In this document: positions 1-6,109 of the stretch, piece after piece
Position numbering within the stretch: the stretch's first letter is position 1
Layout of the letters: every line of letters begins with the position of its first letter
From: Bacteroidota bacterium
GTDB lineage: Bacteria; Bacteroidota; Bacteroidia; Chitinophagales; Saprospiraceae
NCBI GenBank assembly: GCA_024280135.1
Contig: JAJRQS010000206.1
Span: forward strand, 1-19,406
DNA length: 19,406 nt
Reading direction: 5' to 3'
Made by a program: the position numbers and the translations under genes
The notes under the pieces: model-generated
Database searches by the model: none
What the model saw: only the letters and a program-made list of their open reading frames with translations
What the model was told of the DNA's origin: nothing

Positions 1-75
1 GGCCCTTACCATGTCCGACTAGAAGGCGGAAACAAAGAGCCTCTCCAAGGTCAGTTCATCAAGACCACCGAGTAG
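1..75 (+). CDS. C-terminal end of a secreted protein, probable type IX secretion tail (partial)
   Basis: Only the last 24 codons and the TAG stop are in the window; the 5' end lies outside. The residues read GPYHVRLEGG, then NKEPLQGQFIKTTE. The pattern of a Gly-x-Tyr-x-Val-x-Leu strand, a short Gly/Asn turn and a final Phe-Ile-Lys strand resembles the type A sorting domain that sends proteins through the Bacteroidota type IX secretion system. That family call is inferred from a very short stretch. The frame is directly followed by a strong terminator at 104-142, which supports a real gene end here. What the rest of the protein does cannot be seen. Confidence 0.55.
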   Translation, partial: GPYHVRLEGGNKEPLQGQFIKTTE

Positions 76-103
76 CTTTTTCCGAAAGGGAATTGTTAAT
101 ATG

Positions 104-142
104 AAAAGTCGAATACAACCAAGTTGTATTCGACTTTTTTTT
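104..142 (+). terminator. Rho-independent terminator of the first gene
   Basis: A perfect 16-bp stem (104-119 with 123-138) closes a 3-nt loop (120-122). The U-rich tail is formed by the 3' arm and the following Ts, eight in a row up to 142. It lies 29 nt after the TAG of the upstream gene. In the minus direction the hairpin is followed by only four Ts, so it may also act weakly for the GH3-LysE transcript arriving from the other side. Confidence 0.9.
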
Positions 143-247
143 GTTATTAAAGTGATGGATCGGTTCTTCGCTTCCTCGGTTGCTTGTTGCTGATAGCAGC
201 TATCGGTATCCTCGATTGCTGCTCGGAGGAGGGATTAGGTATATGAT
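143..247. repeat. Short gene-free spacer with degenerate direct repeats
   Basis: No convincing ORF is present. Read on the minus strand, AGCAATCGAGGA-TA-CCGAT and AGCAACCGAGGA, then 8 further bases and CCGAT, form an imperfect direct repeat. Between them sits the small inverted repeat GATAG-CAG-CTATC. It could be a dispersed intergenic repeat or part of the 3' UTR of the LysE gene. Its function is unknown. Confidence 0.3.
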
Positions 248-853
248 TTACCGCCACAACAAAGCCAGCCCAAAGCCAATTAAAATAATACCGGCTATTT
301 TACGAAAGTAAACTAAATGAATGGGACGTAACTTATCCCGAATAATTTTGGCAAGATAGACCTTTATTAAGTCTGTCAAAATAATAGTGCCAATAAAACC
401 AAGTACAAAAAACCAAAAAGCCTCTCGGTTATTTGGATCTAATCCAACGCTAGCGATGACACCCAGCCAAAAAATAAATAAAAAGGGATTGAGGGTATTC
501 ACGGCAAATCCTTTTAGGCTGAGTAGCACAATATTCTTTGTTTGTAAAGATTCTTCACCAATAGGTTTGGTTTTTTCTTTACTGAAAAACGAGACCAGAC
601 CAAAAATGATTAGAATGATTGCACCTACATACGCAATAGCAGATTGGTAGGCATCGGATTGCATACCCTCACCCACTAATCCCAATCCAAAATAGGCTAA
701 ATTTAAATAAATAAAATCACTGACCCATACACCCAAACAAAAATAAACAGCACTCTTCCAGCCTTTATCCACCGTGATCTGCAACAACATGAAAAACGCA
801 GGACCGATTAATATAGCTAAGGTTAAAGCTAAAAGGATTCCTTTGATTAGCAT
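248..853 (-). CDS. LysE/RhtB-family amino-acid exporter
   Basis: About 201 residues starting MLIKGILLALTL, an inner-membrane protein with roughly six hydrophobic segments. The N-terminal helix carries the LAILIGPAFFMLL stretch typical of LysE-type translocators, which export basic or neutral amino acids or their derivatives by proton-coupled transport. An upstream in-frame TTG at 895 would add 14 residues, but the ATG at 853 is preferred: it overlaps the stop of the preceding GH3 gene as TAATG, a typical translational-coupling junction, and gives the usual family length. Being coupled to an amide synthetase suggests it may export that enzyme's product or clear its substrate, which is inference. 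The substrate cannot be told from sequence. Confidence 0.85.
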   Translation of the reverse strand: MLIKGILLALTLAILIGPAFFMLLQITVDKGWKSAVYFCLGVWVSDFIYLNLAYFGLGLVGEGMQSDAYQSAIAYVGAIILIIFGLVSFFSKEKTKPIGEESLQTKNIVLLSLKGFAVNTLNPFLFIFWLGVIASVGLDPNNREAFWFFVLGFIGTIILTDLIKVYLAKIIRDKLRPIHLVYFRKIAGIILIGFGLALLWR

Positions 854-2352
854 TATGTATGAATTAGGTTTCGCTTGTGCAAAAAAGTAAGCCAATCCTC
901 TTTTATTTTGCCTTTGAGTACTTTTGGGAATTTATGATGGCCGCCCACTTTACCTTGTTTTTTCATAAAATCTAAGAAAACATTTTTGTCGAGCACAACT
1001 AAATCCAAGTCCTTTAGAACAGCTCCCCGCTCGGTGCGATAATCATCATTTAATTCTTTAAGGGCATCGTCTAGTGTTTTTATCAGTAAACGTTTATCCT
1101 TCACGGTGTGGTTTGTCCCCATAAACCATTTGTGTCTAAAATAATCTCCGACCTCCTCTGCGACCACTGTGAAATCCACAATATTATCTTCACAAATATC
1201 TCTTACTTTTTCTATCGCCATATTCATATTGTCAATAGAAAGATGCTCCCCACAAATACTTAAAAAAAGTTTGGTTCTACCTACGATTTTTATTTGAGCC
1301 TTTTGAACATCTTCAAATCGGATGATGTCTCCTATTTGATACCGCCAAGCACCTGCCGAGTTTGTCAAAACGATTGCATAATCTACATTCGTTTTGACTT
1401 TCGAAATATCTACAATGCCTTCCGAGGAGATTAGTTGTCCATCTTTATAATGGTTTTCGTCAAAAGGAATAAATTCAAAGAAGATGCCATTATTTAGAAC
1501 CAAGGTCATATAAGTATCATTTGGTTTTTTCTGATAGGCCAAAAAGCCCTCTGATGCTAAGTAAGTATCAAAATAAACGAGTGGTTTACCCAATAACTTA
1601 TTAAAACTCTCTTTATAGGGAGCAAAGGCAATCCCACCATGAACAAATGCCCCTAAATTAGGCCAAATGTCGTGTATTGTTTTGAGGTGGTGATGTTTAA
1701 TAATTTTATCTAGCAGTAAATACACCCAAGAGGGTATTCCCGTGATAATACCAATGTCCCATTCAGGGGCACGTTTTACAATGGCATCAATCCTATCTTC
1801 CCATTTGGTAATACCGGTTATGGCTTGTTCTGGCACATACAAACGTCTAAACCAAAAAGGTGATTGCCCCACATTAATCCCACTTAAATCTCCCACGCCG
1901 TATCCATTTTCTTCTTGTAAAGAAGTGGTCCCACCCAACACAAAAACTTTACTCTTTAATAAATGGCGATGATCTTTTTTTGCAAAGCCTAAGAAGATTT
2001 TTGTACCGACTTTTTGGATGGCTTTCAAATTATCTTTTGTGACAGGGATCGACTTACTTCCTCCAATAGATGTCCCAGAGGTCAACGCAAAATAACTTAC
2101 CGCTCCTGGCCATGCGACATTATCCTTACCAGATAGGCTTTTGTGCCACCAAGTAGTAAACATGGATTCATAGTCAAAAATGGGAATGTTTTTTTGAAAT
2201 TGGGCTAGTACATCCTTACTCGTACGGATGTCTTCAAACCGGTAGTGGTGTCCAAAATCCGTATTTTTTGCTTTATTTAGCAATTTCAACAATACCTTTA
2301 GTTGGTACTCAGCTGGGCTTTTAGATTTTAATATGCGTTTCTTTAATGACAC
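853..2352 (-). CDS. GH3-superfamily acyl-acid amide synthetase
   Basis: A GH3-family (ANL-related adenylating) enzyme of about 499 residues. The three ATP/AMP-binding motifs are visible: TSGTSIGGSK near residue 91, YLASEGF near 264 and YQIGD near 337. Family members adenylate a carboxylic acid and transfer it to an amino acid; bacterial substrates are mostly unknown. Start choice: the longest open frame begins with TTG at 2412, but a strong promoter (2401-2430) covers that codon, so its transcript would begin near 2397. The first usable in-frame start is GTG at 2352, giving MSLKKRIL, a plausible N-terminus for this family. The stop overlaps the LysE exporter start (TAATG). Family confidence is high, start confidence moderate. 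Confidence 0.85.
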   Translation of the reverse strand: MSLKKRILKSKSPAEYQLKVLLKLLNKAKNTDFGHHYRFEDIRTSKDVLAQFQKNIPIFDYESMFTTWWHKSLSGKDNVAWPGAVSYFALTSGTSIGGSKSIPVTKDNLKAIQKVGTKIFLGFAKKDHRHLLKSKVFVLGGTTSLQEENGYGVGDLSGINVGQSPFWFRRLYVPEQAITGITKWEDRIDAIVKRAPEWDIGIITGIPSWVYLLLDKIIKHHHLKTIHDIWPNLGAFVHGGIAFAPYKESFNKLLGKPLVYFDTYLASEGFLAYQKKPNDTYMTLVLNNGIFFEFIPFDENHYKDGQLISSEGIVDISKVKTNVDYAIVLTNSAGAWRYQIGDIIRFEDVQKAQIKIVGRTKLFLSICGEHLSIDNMNMAIEKVRDICEDNIVDFTVVAEEVGDYFRHKWFMGTNHTVKDKRLLIKTLDDALKELNDDYRTERGAVLKDLDLVVLDKNVFLDFMKKQGKVGGHHKFPKVLKGKIKEDWLTFLHKRNLIHT

Positions 2353-2400
2353 TAATCTTATTTGTTTTTTGGGAACATAATCAAGTATAAGATAATAACA

Positions 2401-2430
2401 CAAAAGTAACAATTTATTCTAAGCTTGCAA
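2401..2430 (-). promoter_or_regulatory. Bacteroidota-type promoter for the GH3-LysE pair
   Basis: On the minus strand TTG (2430-2428), a 19-nt spacer and TACTTTTG (2408-2401) match the phylum consensus TTG / TAnnTTTG. The predicted transcript begins near 2397. This leaves about 44 nt before the GTG at 2352 and rules out the TTG at 2412 as a start. Confidence 0.7.
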
Positions 2431-2549
2431 TGAAAGAGGGTGTTAAGTCATGATAAACTTTCACTTTAGCCGTTTTTAGCCATATATCTCCCTTTCGGAA
2501 CAGATATTCACTATCTTTACCTTTCAATTAAAACCATCAAATCTTACTT

Positions 2550-3740
2550 ATGTACCCTGACTTTTCTTACTTGTTTCACGATATATTTGGCACAGAGCCA
2601 GACAATTGGGCTTCATTGATAAAAACCTTTGGTTTTTTTCTTGCAGCGGGCGTAGGGGTTTTAGCCTTTCTTTTCAGAGTAGAGCTTAAGCGAAAGGCAG
2701 AGGAAGGCATTTTTAAATCGGCGCCCATAGTGGAAGTGGAAGGACTTCCTGCTACGATGAGTGAGATCCTAGGAAATGCTTTTATGGGACTTCTATTAGG
2801 TATGAAAGTACCGTATGCTTATGCTCATTTTAGTGAATTTCAAACAGATCCCTCTGGTGTTATTTTTTCCTCAAAAGGTAATATTCTGCTAGGTATCTTG
2901 ATGGCTGGTGCTTTTGGTTTTTGGCGATATTGGGATGGACAAAGAAAAAAAATAGAACCTCCCAAGAAAACTAAAATTGACCTTTATCCGCATGATCGAA
3001 TCACGGAGATAGCCATGATAGCGGCTTTTTCAGGCATTTTAGGTGCTAAGGTATTTGATATTTTAGAGCATTTGGAGGACTTCTTTAGAGATCCTATCCA
3101 TGTATTATTTTCGGGTAGCGGATTAGCTATTTATGGCGGATTAATTTTTGGTTTCATTGCAGTCGTTTGGTACTTGCGTAAAAACTTTAAGGGAATCTCT
3201 ATTCTTCATGCCATGGATGCAGTGGCACCCGCTTTGATTTTAGGATACGGTACAGGTCGTTTGGGGTGCCAATTTTCGGGTGATGGCGACTGGGGAATAC
3301 CCGTAAAAGGCGTTACGGATGCTGGTATTGAATACGCTTTTAACCAACCAAGTTGGATTCCAGATTGGCTATGGAGTCAGACTTATCCACATAATGTGGC
3401 CCAAAGTGGAGAATCCATAGCAGGTTGTACTTGGAGCTACTGCAAGGAGCTTCCTGTTGGGGTGTTTCCGACACCGTTGTATGAAATCTTAATGACAATT
3501 GGGATATTTGTCATCTTGTGGACACTGCGTAAGAGAATAAAGACCGCAGGAATCCTGTTCTTTATATTCATGATCCTCAATGGATTTGAACGGTTTTTTA
3601 TTGAAAAAATCCGGGTCAATGACGTGTATGGATATTTTGGATTAAACTTTACGCAAGCGCAGTTTATCGCTATTTTTATGATAATTGGTGGTATAATGGG
3701 TATTATTTGGCGCAAGCGAGTCAGTCAAAGAACAGTATGA
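2550..3740 (+). CDS. Divergent Lgt-like prolipoprotein diacylglyceryl transferase family protein
   Basis: A 396-residue multi-pass membrane protein, much longer than the usual Lgt of roughly 260-300. Lgt landmarks occur in order: SGLAIYGGLIFG (about 190), GYGTGRLGCQFSGDGDWG (about 232), PTPLYE (about 307) and R348 with E352 in ERFFIE. Lgt moves diacylglycerol from phosphatidylglycerol to the lipobox cysteine of prolipoproteins in the inner membrane. Against the E. coli pattern several key positions differ: the His of the HGG motif is Tyr, the Asn of GRxGN is Cys, and the acidic residue after it is Asp rather than Glu. About 140 extra residues precede the recognisable core. It may be a variant transferase or a paralogue with another substrate. 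It overlaps the rhodanese gene by ATGA. Confidence 0.8.
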   Translation: MYPDFSYLFHDIFGTEPDNWASLIKTFGFFLAAGVGVLAFLFRVELKRKAEEGIFKSAPIVEVEGLPATMSEILGNAFMGLLLGMKVPYAYAHFSEFQTDPSGVIFSSKGNILLGILMAGAFGFWRYWDGQRKKIEPPKKTKIDLYPHDRITEIAMIAAFSGILGAKVFDILEHLEDFFRDPIHVLFSGSGLAIYGGLIFGFIAVVWYLRKNFKGISILHAMDAVAPALILGYGTGRLGCQFSGDGDWGIPVKGVTDAGIEYAFNQPSWIPDWLWSQTYPHNVAQSGESIAGCTWSYCKELPVGVFPTPLYEILMTIGIFVILWTLRKRIKTAGILFFIFMILNGFERFFIEKIRVNDVYGYFGLNFTQAQFIAIFMIIGGIMGIIWRKRVSQRTV

Positions 3741-4267
3741 ATAAATTTGGATTTTCCTTTTCCTATCTTACCTTAATAGGTTTTTTTATGCTCAATTTTT
3801 ACCAGACTAATGGACAAAACCCAAAAGTAGCTTCCTGTAAAGAAGCCTCTTTCGACAAAAAAGTGAATGCTTTAATCCATTATCGAGTTCCAGTAATGGA
3901 TGTGGACTCCCTTGCGGGAAAAGAAGATAGGTTTCTACTATTAGATGCTAGAGAGAAGGAAGAATTTGATACCAGCCACTTGCCCAATGCCCAATACGCT
4001 GGCTACAAAAAAATTGACATCAATGACTGGATCGAACTAGACAAAACCCAACCAATCGTCGTTTATTGTTCCGTAGGATTTCGCAGTGAAAAGATTGGCA
4101 AGAAACTCCAAAAAGCGGGATTTACGCAGGTTTTCAACCTTTATGGGGGGCTTTTTGAATGGGTCAATCGGTCGCATGGTCTTGCTGATCAAGCCAACAA
4201 AGTACATACTTATAATAAAAAATGGAGTCAGTGGGTGTTTAACGATGCTTTTGAGAAGGTCTGGTAA
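3737..4267 (+). CDS. Exported rhodanese-like sulfurtransferase
   Basis: 176 residues from the ATG at 3737, which shares ATGA with the Lgt-like stop; an upstream TTG at 3707 would bury the signal peptide and is rejected. Residues 1-26 form a signal peptide (basic start, hydrophobic core, cut near TNGQ), so the product is probably periplasmic or lipid-side. One rhodanese domain follows: LLLDAREKEEFDTSHLPNA near 67, then the active-site loop CSVGFRS with Cys111. Rhodanese domains carry persulfide sulfur or control redox state; the substrate is unknown. Coupled translation with an Lgt-like protein is unusual and may point to a shared envelope task involving cysteine, which is inference. An extra Cys34 could be structural or redox active. 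Confidence 0.85.
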   Translation: MNKFGFSFSYLTLIGFFMLNFYQTNGQNPKVASCKEASFDKKVNALIHYRVPVMDVDSLAGKEDRFLLLDAREKEEFDTSHLPNAQYAGYKKIDINDWIELDKTQPIVVYCSVGFRSEKIGKKLQKAGFTQVFNLYGGLFEWVNRSHGLADQANKVHTYNKKWSQWVFNDAFEKVW

Positions 4268-4273
4268 GTTCGA

Positions 4274-4708
4274 TTAGGACCATTTTAAAACCGTTGTCCG
4301 CACACCATTTAGAAACCGAACAACTCTAGCAGTAGGGTGGTGCGGTTTGATATTATTTTTAAAGTATTTTTTTATAGCTTTCTTGGAGTTGAAATCAACA
4401 AGAATGTGGTATTGAAAAGCGTTATCTATATGTGTACAGTATATTTTACCATAGTTTTTTAAATTTGGATTACTTCTCTCAAGCTTGTTTTTGGATGCAA
4501 TGAGTTCAATCGCATAGCCTGTATAATTCGGCAGGAGTGCTGGAATCGCTTTTGTAAATAACTGAGTAGAAATCTCGGGTGTATCGTAGAGTTTTACTTC
4601 TTTTGTCTCTTGAAGAGGGGTGTCCATTTCTACGCTCCAATCATCTTGAGCGTTGACGCCAAAGGAAAATAATAAAAAAAGGAAAAAAATAAAGCTTTTC
4701 TTAGTCAT
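4274..4708 (-). CDS. Small secreted protein with a SPOR-like C-terminal half
   Basis: 144 residues starting MTKKSFIFFLFLL with a clear signal peptide cut after VNAQ. The C-terminal half (about 60-140) has the rhythm of a SPOR domain: GYAIELIASKNKL, then YGKIYCTHIDNAFQYHILVDF, SKKAIKKYFKN and TARVVRFLNGVR, suggesting the beta-alpha-beta repeat that binds denuded peptidoglycan. This is pattern recognition without an alignment, so the domain call is moderate. The ATG overlaps the stop of an upstream 18-codon ORF (TAATG), and the gene has its own promoter and a structured leader (4709-4820). Only 6 bp separate its stop from the convergent rhodanese gene. Confidence 0.7.
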   Translation of the reverse strand: MTKKSFIFFLFLLFSFGVNAQDDWSVEMDTPLQETKEVKLYDTPEISTQLFTKAIPALLPNYTGYAIELIASKNKLERSNPNLKNYGKIYCTHIDNAFQYHILVDFNSKKAIKKYFKNNIKPHHPTARVVRFLNGVRTTVLKWS

Positions 4709-4764
4709 TAGTGGGCATTAAAAAGCAAAAACTTCCTAAGAAGTTTTTGCAAAAAGCGTTTCAT
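4708..4764 (-). CDS. 18-residue leader peptide ORF
   Basis: Reads MKRFLQKLLRKFLLFNAH and stops with TAA, which overlaps the ATG of the secreted protein as TAATG. It begins about 22 nt after the predicted transcription start and just after a 5' hairpin. The peptide is cationic (five Lys/Arg) and strongly hydrophobic and would form an amphipathic helix. Its codons 4-13 are the arms of the terminator-like hairpin at 4720-4750, so a translating ribosome would melt that hairpin. It may be a leader peptide used for attenuation or a small membrane-active peptide; it could also be a chance frame over a terminator. No clear Shine-Dalgarno sequence is seen, which is common in this phylum. Confidence 0.45.
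   Translation of the reverse strand: MKRFLQKLLRKFLLFNAH
4720..4750 (-). terminator. Terminator-like hairpin inside the leader ORF (possible attenuator)
   Basis: On the minus strand GCAAAAACTTC (4750-4740) pairs perfectly with GAAGTTTTTGC (4735-4725) around the loop TTAG, and five Ts follow (4724-4720). It ends 12 nt before the ATG at 4708. Placed between a promoter and its gene it looks like an attenuator. Alternatively it ends read-through from the large minus-strand operon upstream. Confidence 0.65.
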
Positions 4765-4770
4765 TGTGTG

Positions 4771-4785
4771 AAGAGTTGCACTCTT
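4771..4785 (-). promoter_or_regulatory. 5'-terminal RNA hairpin of the leader
   Basis: AAGAGT-GCA-ACTCTT forms a 6-bp stem with a 3-nt loop. The predicted transcription start is about 4786, so the mRNA would begin with this hairpin. A hairpin there can protect mRNA from decay; that role is inferred. Confidence 0.4.
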
Positions 4786-4789
4786 GGGA

Positions 4790-4820
4790 CAAAGATAAGC
4801 GTTATTACCATATGATGCAA
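4790..4820 (-). promoter_or_regulatory. Bacteroidota-type promoter for the leader and SPOR-like gene
   Basis: On the minus strand TTG (4820-4818), a 20-nt spacer and TATCTTTG (4797-4790) match the consensus well. The start would be near 4786. Confidence 0.7.
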
Positions 4821-4896
4821 ATTTTTTTCATTTGTGACAGGGTAAATTTTCTTTTACGTTGTTTTTATAATTATACTATCTTTAAAGAGTAAAGTG

Positions 4897-4904
4897 TATC
4901 TTTG
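4897..4904 (+). promoter_or_regulatory. -7 box for tRNA-Leu
   Basis: TATCTTTG matches TAnnTTTG exactly and ends 15 nt before the tRNA, predicting a start about 12 nt upstream of it. No TTG is seen at the usual spacing; the nearest, at 4859-4861, is too far away. The second half of the call is therefore weak. Confidence 0.5.
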
Positions 4905-4919
4905 CACCTACTTTACTAT

Positions 4920-5003
4920 GCGCGCGTGGCGGAATTGGTAGACGCGCCAGCTTGAGGGGCTGGTGTCCGCAAGGATGTGCTGGTTCGACTCCAGTCGTGC
5001 GCA
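4920..5003 (+). tRNA. tRNA-Leu (anticodon GAG)
   Basis: A full cloverleaf of 84 nt. The acceptor stem GCGCGCG (4920-4926) pairs with CGTGCGC (4996-5002) with one G-U pair, and A5003 is the discriminator. The D arm contains GGAATTGGTAGAC. The anticodon stem CCAGC/GCTGG holds the loop TTGAGGG with GAG at 4954-4956, which reads CUC/CUU. A long variable arm (TGTCCGCAAGGATG) marks a class II tRNA, and the T loop is TTCGACT. CCA is not encoded (CGA follows), so it must be added enzymatically, as is usual in this phylum. Confidence 0.96.
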
Positions 5004-5005
5004 CG

Positions 5006-5047
5006 AATAGTCTGTTCTTGTATTGACAAGAATGGGCTATTTTTTTT
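5006..5047 (+). terminator. Terminator of tRNA-Leu
   Basis: AATAG (5006-5010) pairs with CTATT (5037-5041), and TTCTTGT (5015-5021) with ACAAGAA (5026-5032), followed by a run of eight Ts (5040-5047). It begins 3 nt after the tRNA and overlaps the stop codon of the convergent hexapeptide-repeat gene. There is no T run in the minus direction. Confidence 0.8.
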
Positions 5048-5633
5048 GTGCGTCTTTCCAGGTTTTAAAAATATGAGCTTGTGTGGGTTGGTTTTTAGGT
5101 TTTTCCCGCAAGGGTTGGCAGATCTTCAATGTATTATGGCAGCTTTTGGGAAGACTTTGATAGAGTCTAGTTCCTTCTGTTTTCCAGGCCAGCATCTCAT
5201 CGCTTACTTGCTTGATGATTTTTCCAGGATTACCTACAACTAGACTTCTGGGCGGGATGTTGGATTTTGCTTTGATAAAAGTCAAGGCTCCTATGATGCT
5301 TTCTTTTCCTATTTTGGATTGATCCATTACGACAGCATTCATGCCGACCAATACATTTTGTCCTATGTTTGCCCCATGAATGATTGCCCCATGTCCGATA
5401 TGGGCCCCTTTTTCTAGGGTGATGACTAAACCCGGAAACATATGAACTACGCAATTTTCTTGGACATTTGAGCCTTCTTCGAGGATAATTCCACCCCAAT
5501 CTCCCCGGATAACAGCACCTGCTCCTACAAACACATCCCGCCCGATGATGACATTGCCAATGATGGTTGCGGCAGGATGTACAAAAGCCGTTTTGTCAAT
5601 GACTGGGATAAAGGATTCGAATTGGTAAATCAT
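5037..5633 (-). CDS. PaaY-like hexapeptide-repeat (gamma-carbonic-anhydrase family) protein
   Basis: 198 residues of left-handed beta-helix: hexapeptide repeats run from about 12 to 135, with metal-ligand candidates His64, His81 and His86 (VVHMF, HIGHGAIIHG). The segment LVGMNAVVMD, the I-x-A-K after it and the tail AWKTEGTRLYQSL ... PLRE follow E. coli PaaY closely from memory. PaaY is a thioesterase that removes a dead-end CoA ester formed in phenylacetate degradation; its relatives include gamma carbonic anhydrases. No other paa gene is in the window, so the substrate here is open and the symbol is left blank. It follows the small lipoprotein gene by 1 nt and looks like the last gene of an operon. 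Its stop lies in the tRNA terminator. Confidence 0.85.
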   Translation of the reverse strand: MIYQFESFIPVIDKTAFVHPAATIIGNVIIGRDVFVGAGAVIRGDWGGIILEEGSNVQENCVVHMFPGLVITLEKGAHIGHGAIIHGANIGQNVLVGMNAVVMDQSKIGKESIIGALTFIKAKSNIPPRSLVVGNPGKIIKQVSDEMLAWKTEGTRLYQSLPKSCHNTLKICQPLREKPKNQPTQAHIFKTWKDAQKK

Positions 5634-5634
5634 A

Positions 5635-6087
5635 TTATTTTACTTGACCCATCTTTGTATAATACGTCAAATACCATTCGCCACCAAGCTTGGTAAATCG
5701 TCGTACTAGACCCACCGTCCGATCTTCATTAATGACTAGTTCTTCTATAAACTGTGGGCTGATGACTTTGTATTCACTGTGGAAGCCGCTATTTTTATCT
5801 AATGGACTTTGATATACCCATTCTTCCTTTTGCATATATGCATTTCCATTGGCCAATCCTGTACTATCTGTACGAAGAGGCAGACCTTGTAAAGGAAAGT
5901 TGATGTGTTCTAATTGGTACGTTTCGTCCGCATGAAATTTCTCGTAGAAAGGAGCGAAGCTTTTGTCAATCTCTATTTGAGTGTCAGTAGTATTTGCAGA
6001 CTTATCACTTTTACAAGCGACGAAGGTGAGCGCAAAGAGCAGGAAGAAAGTACTTGCTATGAAATATAAACGAATGTTTTTTTTCAT
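5635..6087 (-). CDS. Small probable lipoprotein, DUF4348-like
   Basis: 150 residues. The N-terminus is a signal sequence ending FVAC with Cys25 as the likely lipidated residue; the -3 position is Phe, so the lipobox is imperfect. The mature part begins with a short low-complexity linker (KSDKSANTTDTQIEID) and continues with FAPFYEKFHADETYQLEHINFPLQG, which resembles the start of DUF4348, a Bacteroidota lipoprotein domain of unknown role. The rest is predicted as beta strands ending GGEWYLTYYTKMG. It lies 22 nt after the ChaN-like gene and 1 nt before the PaaY-like gene, so it is probably co-transcribed. Function is unknown. Confidence 0.7.
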   Translation of the reverse strand: MKKNIRLYFIASTFFLLFALTFVACKSDKSANTTDTQIEIDKSFAPFYEKFHADETYQLEHINFPLQGLPLRTDSTGLANGNAYMQKEEWVYQSPLDKNSGFHSEYKVISPQFIEELVINEDRTVGLVRRFTKLGGEWYLTYYTKMGQVK

Positions 6088-6109
6088 TGTAACAATTTTG
6101 TTTTGAATC

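Noticed and set aside
2512..2519. TATCTTTA as a -7 box for the Lgt-like gene
   Set aside because: The last base differs from TAnnTTTG and no TTG lies at the right distance, so it was not called.
4977..5243. 88-residue plus-strand frame running from tRNA-Leu into the PaaY-like gene
   Set aside because: It starts inside the tRNA and is antisense to a well supported protein.
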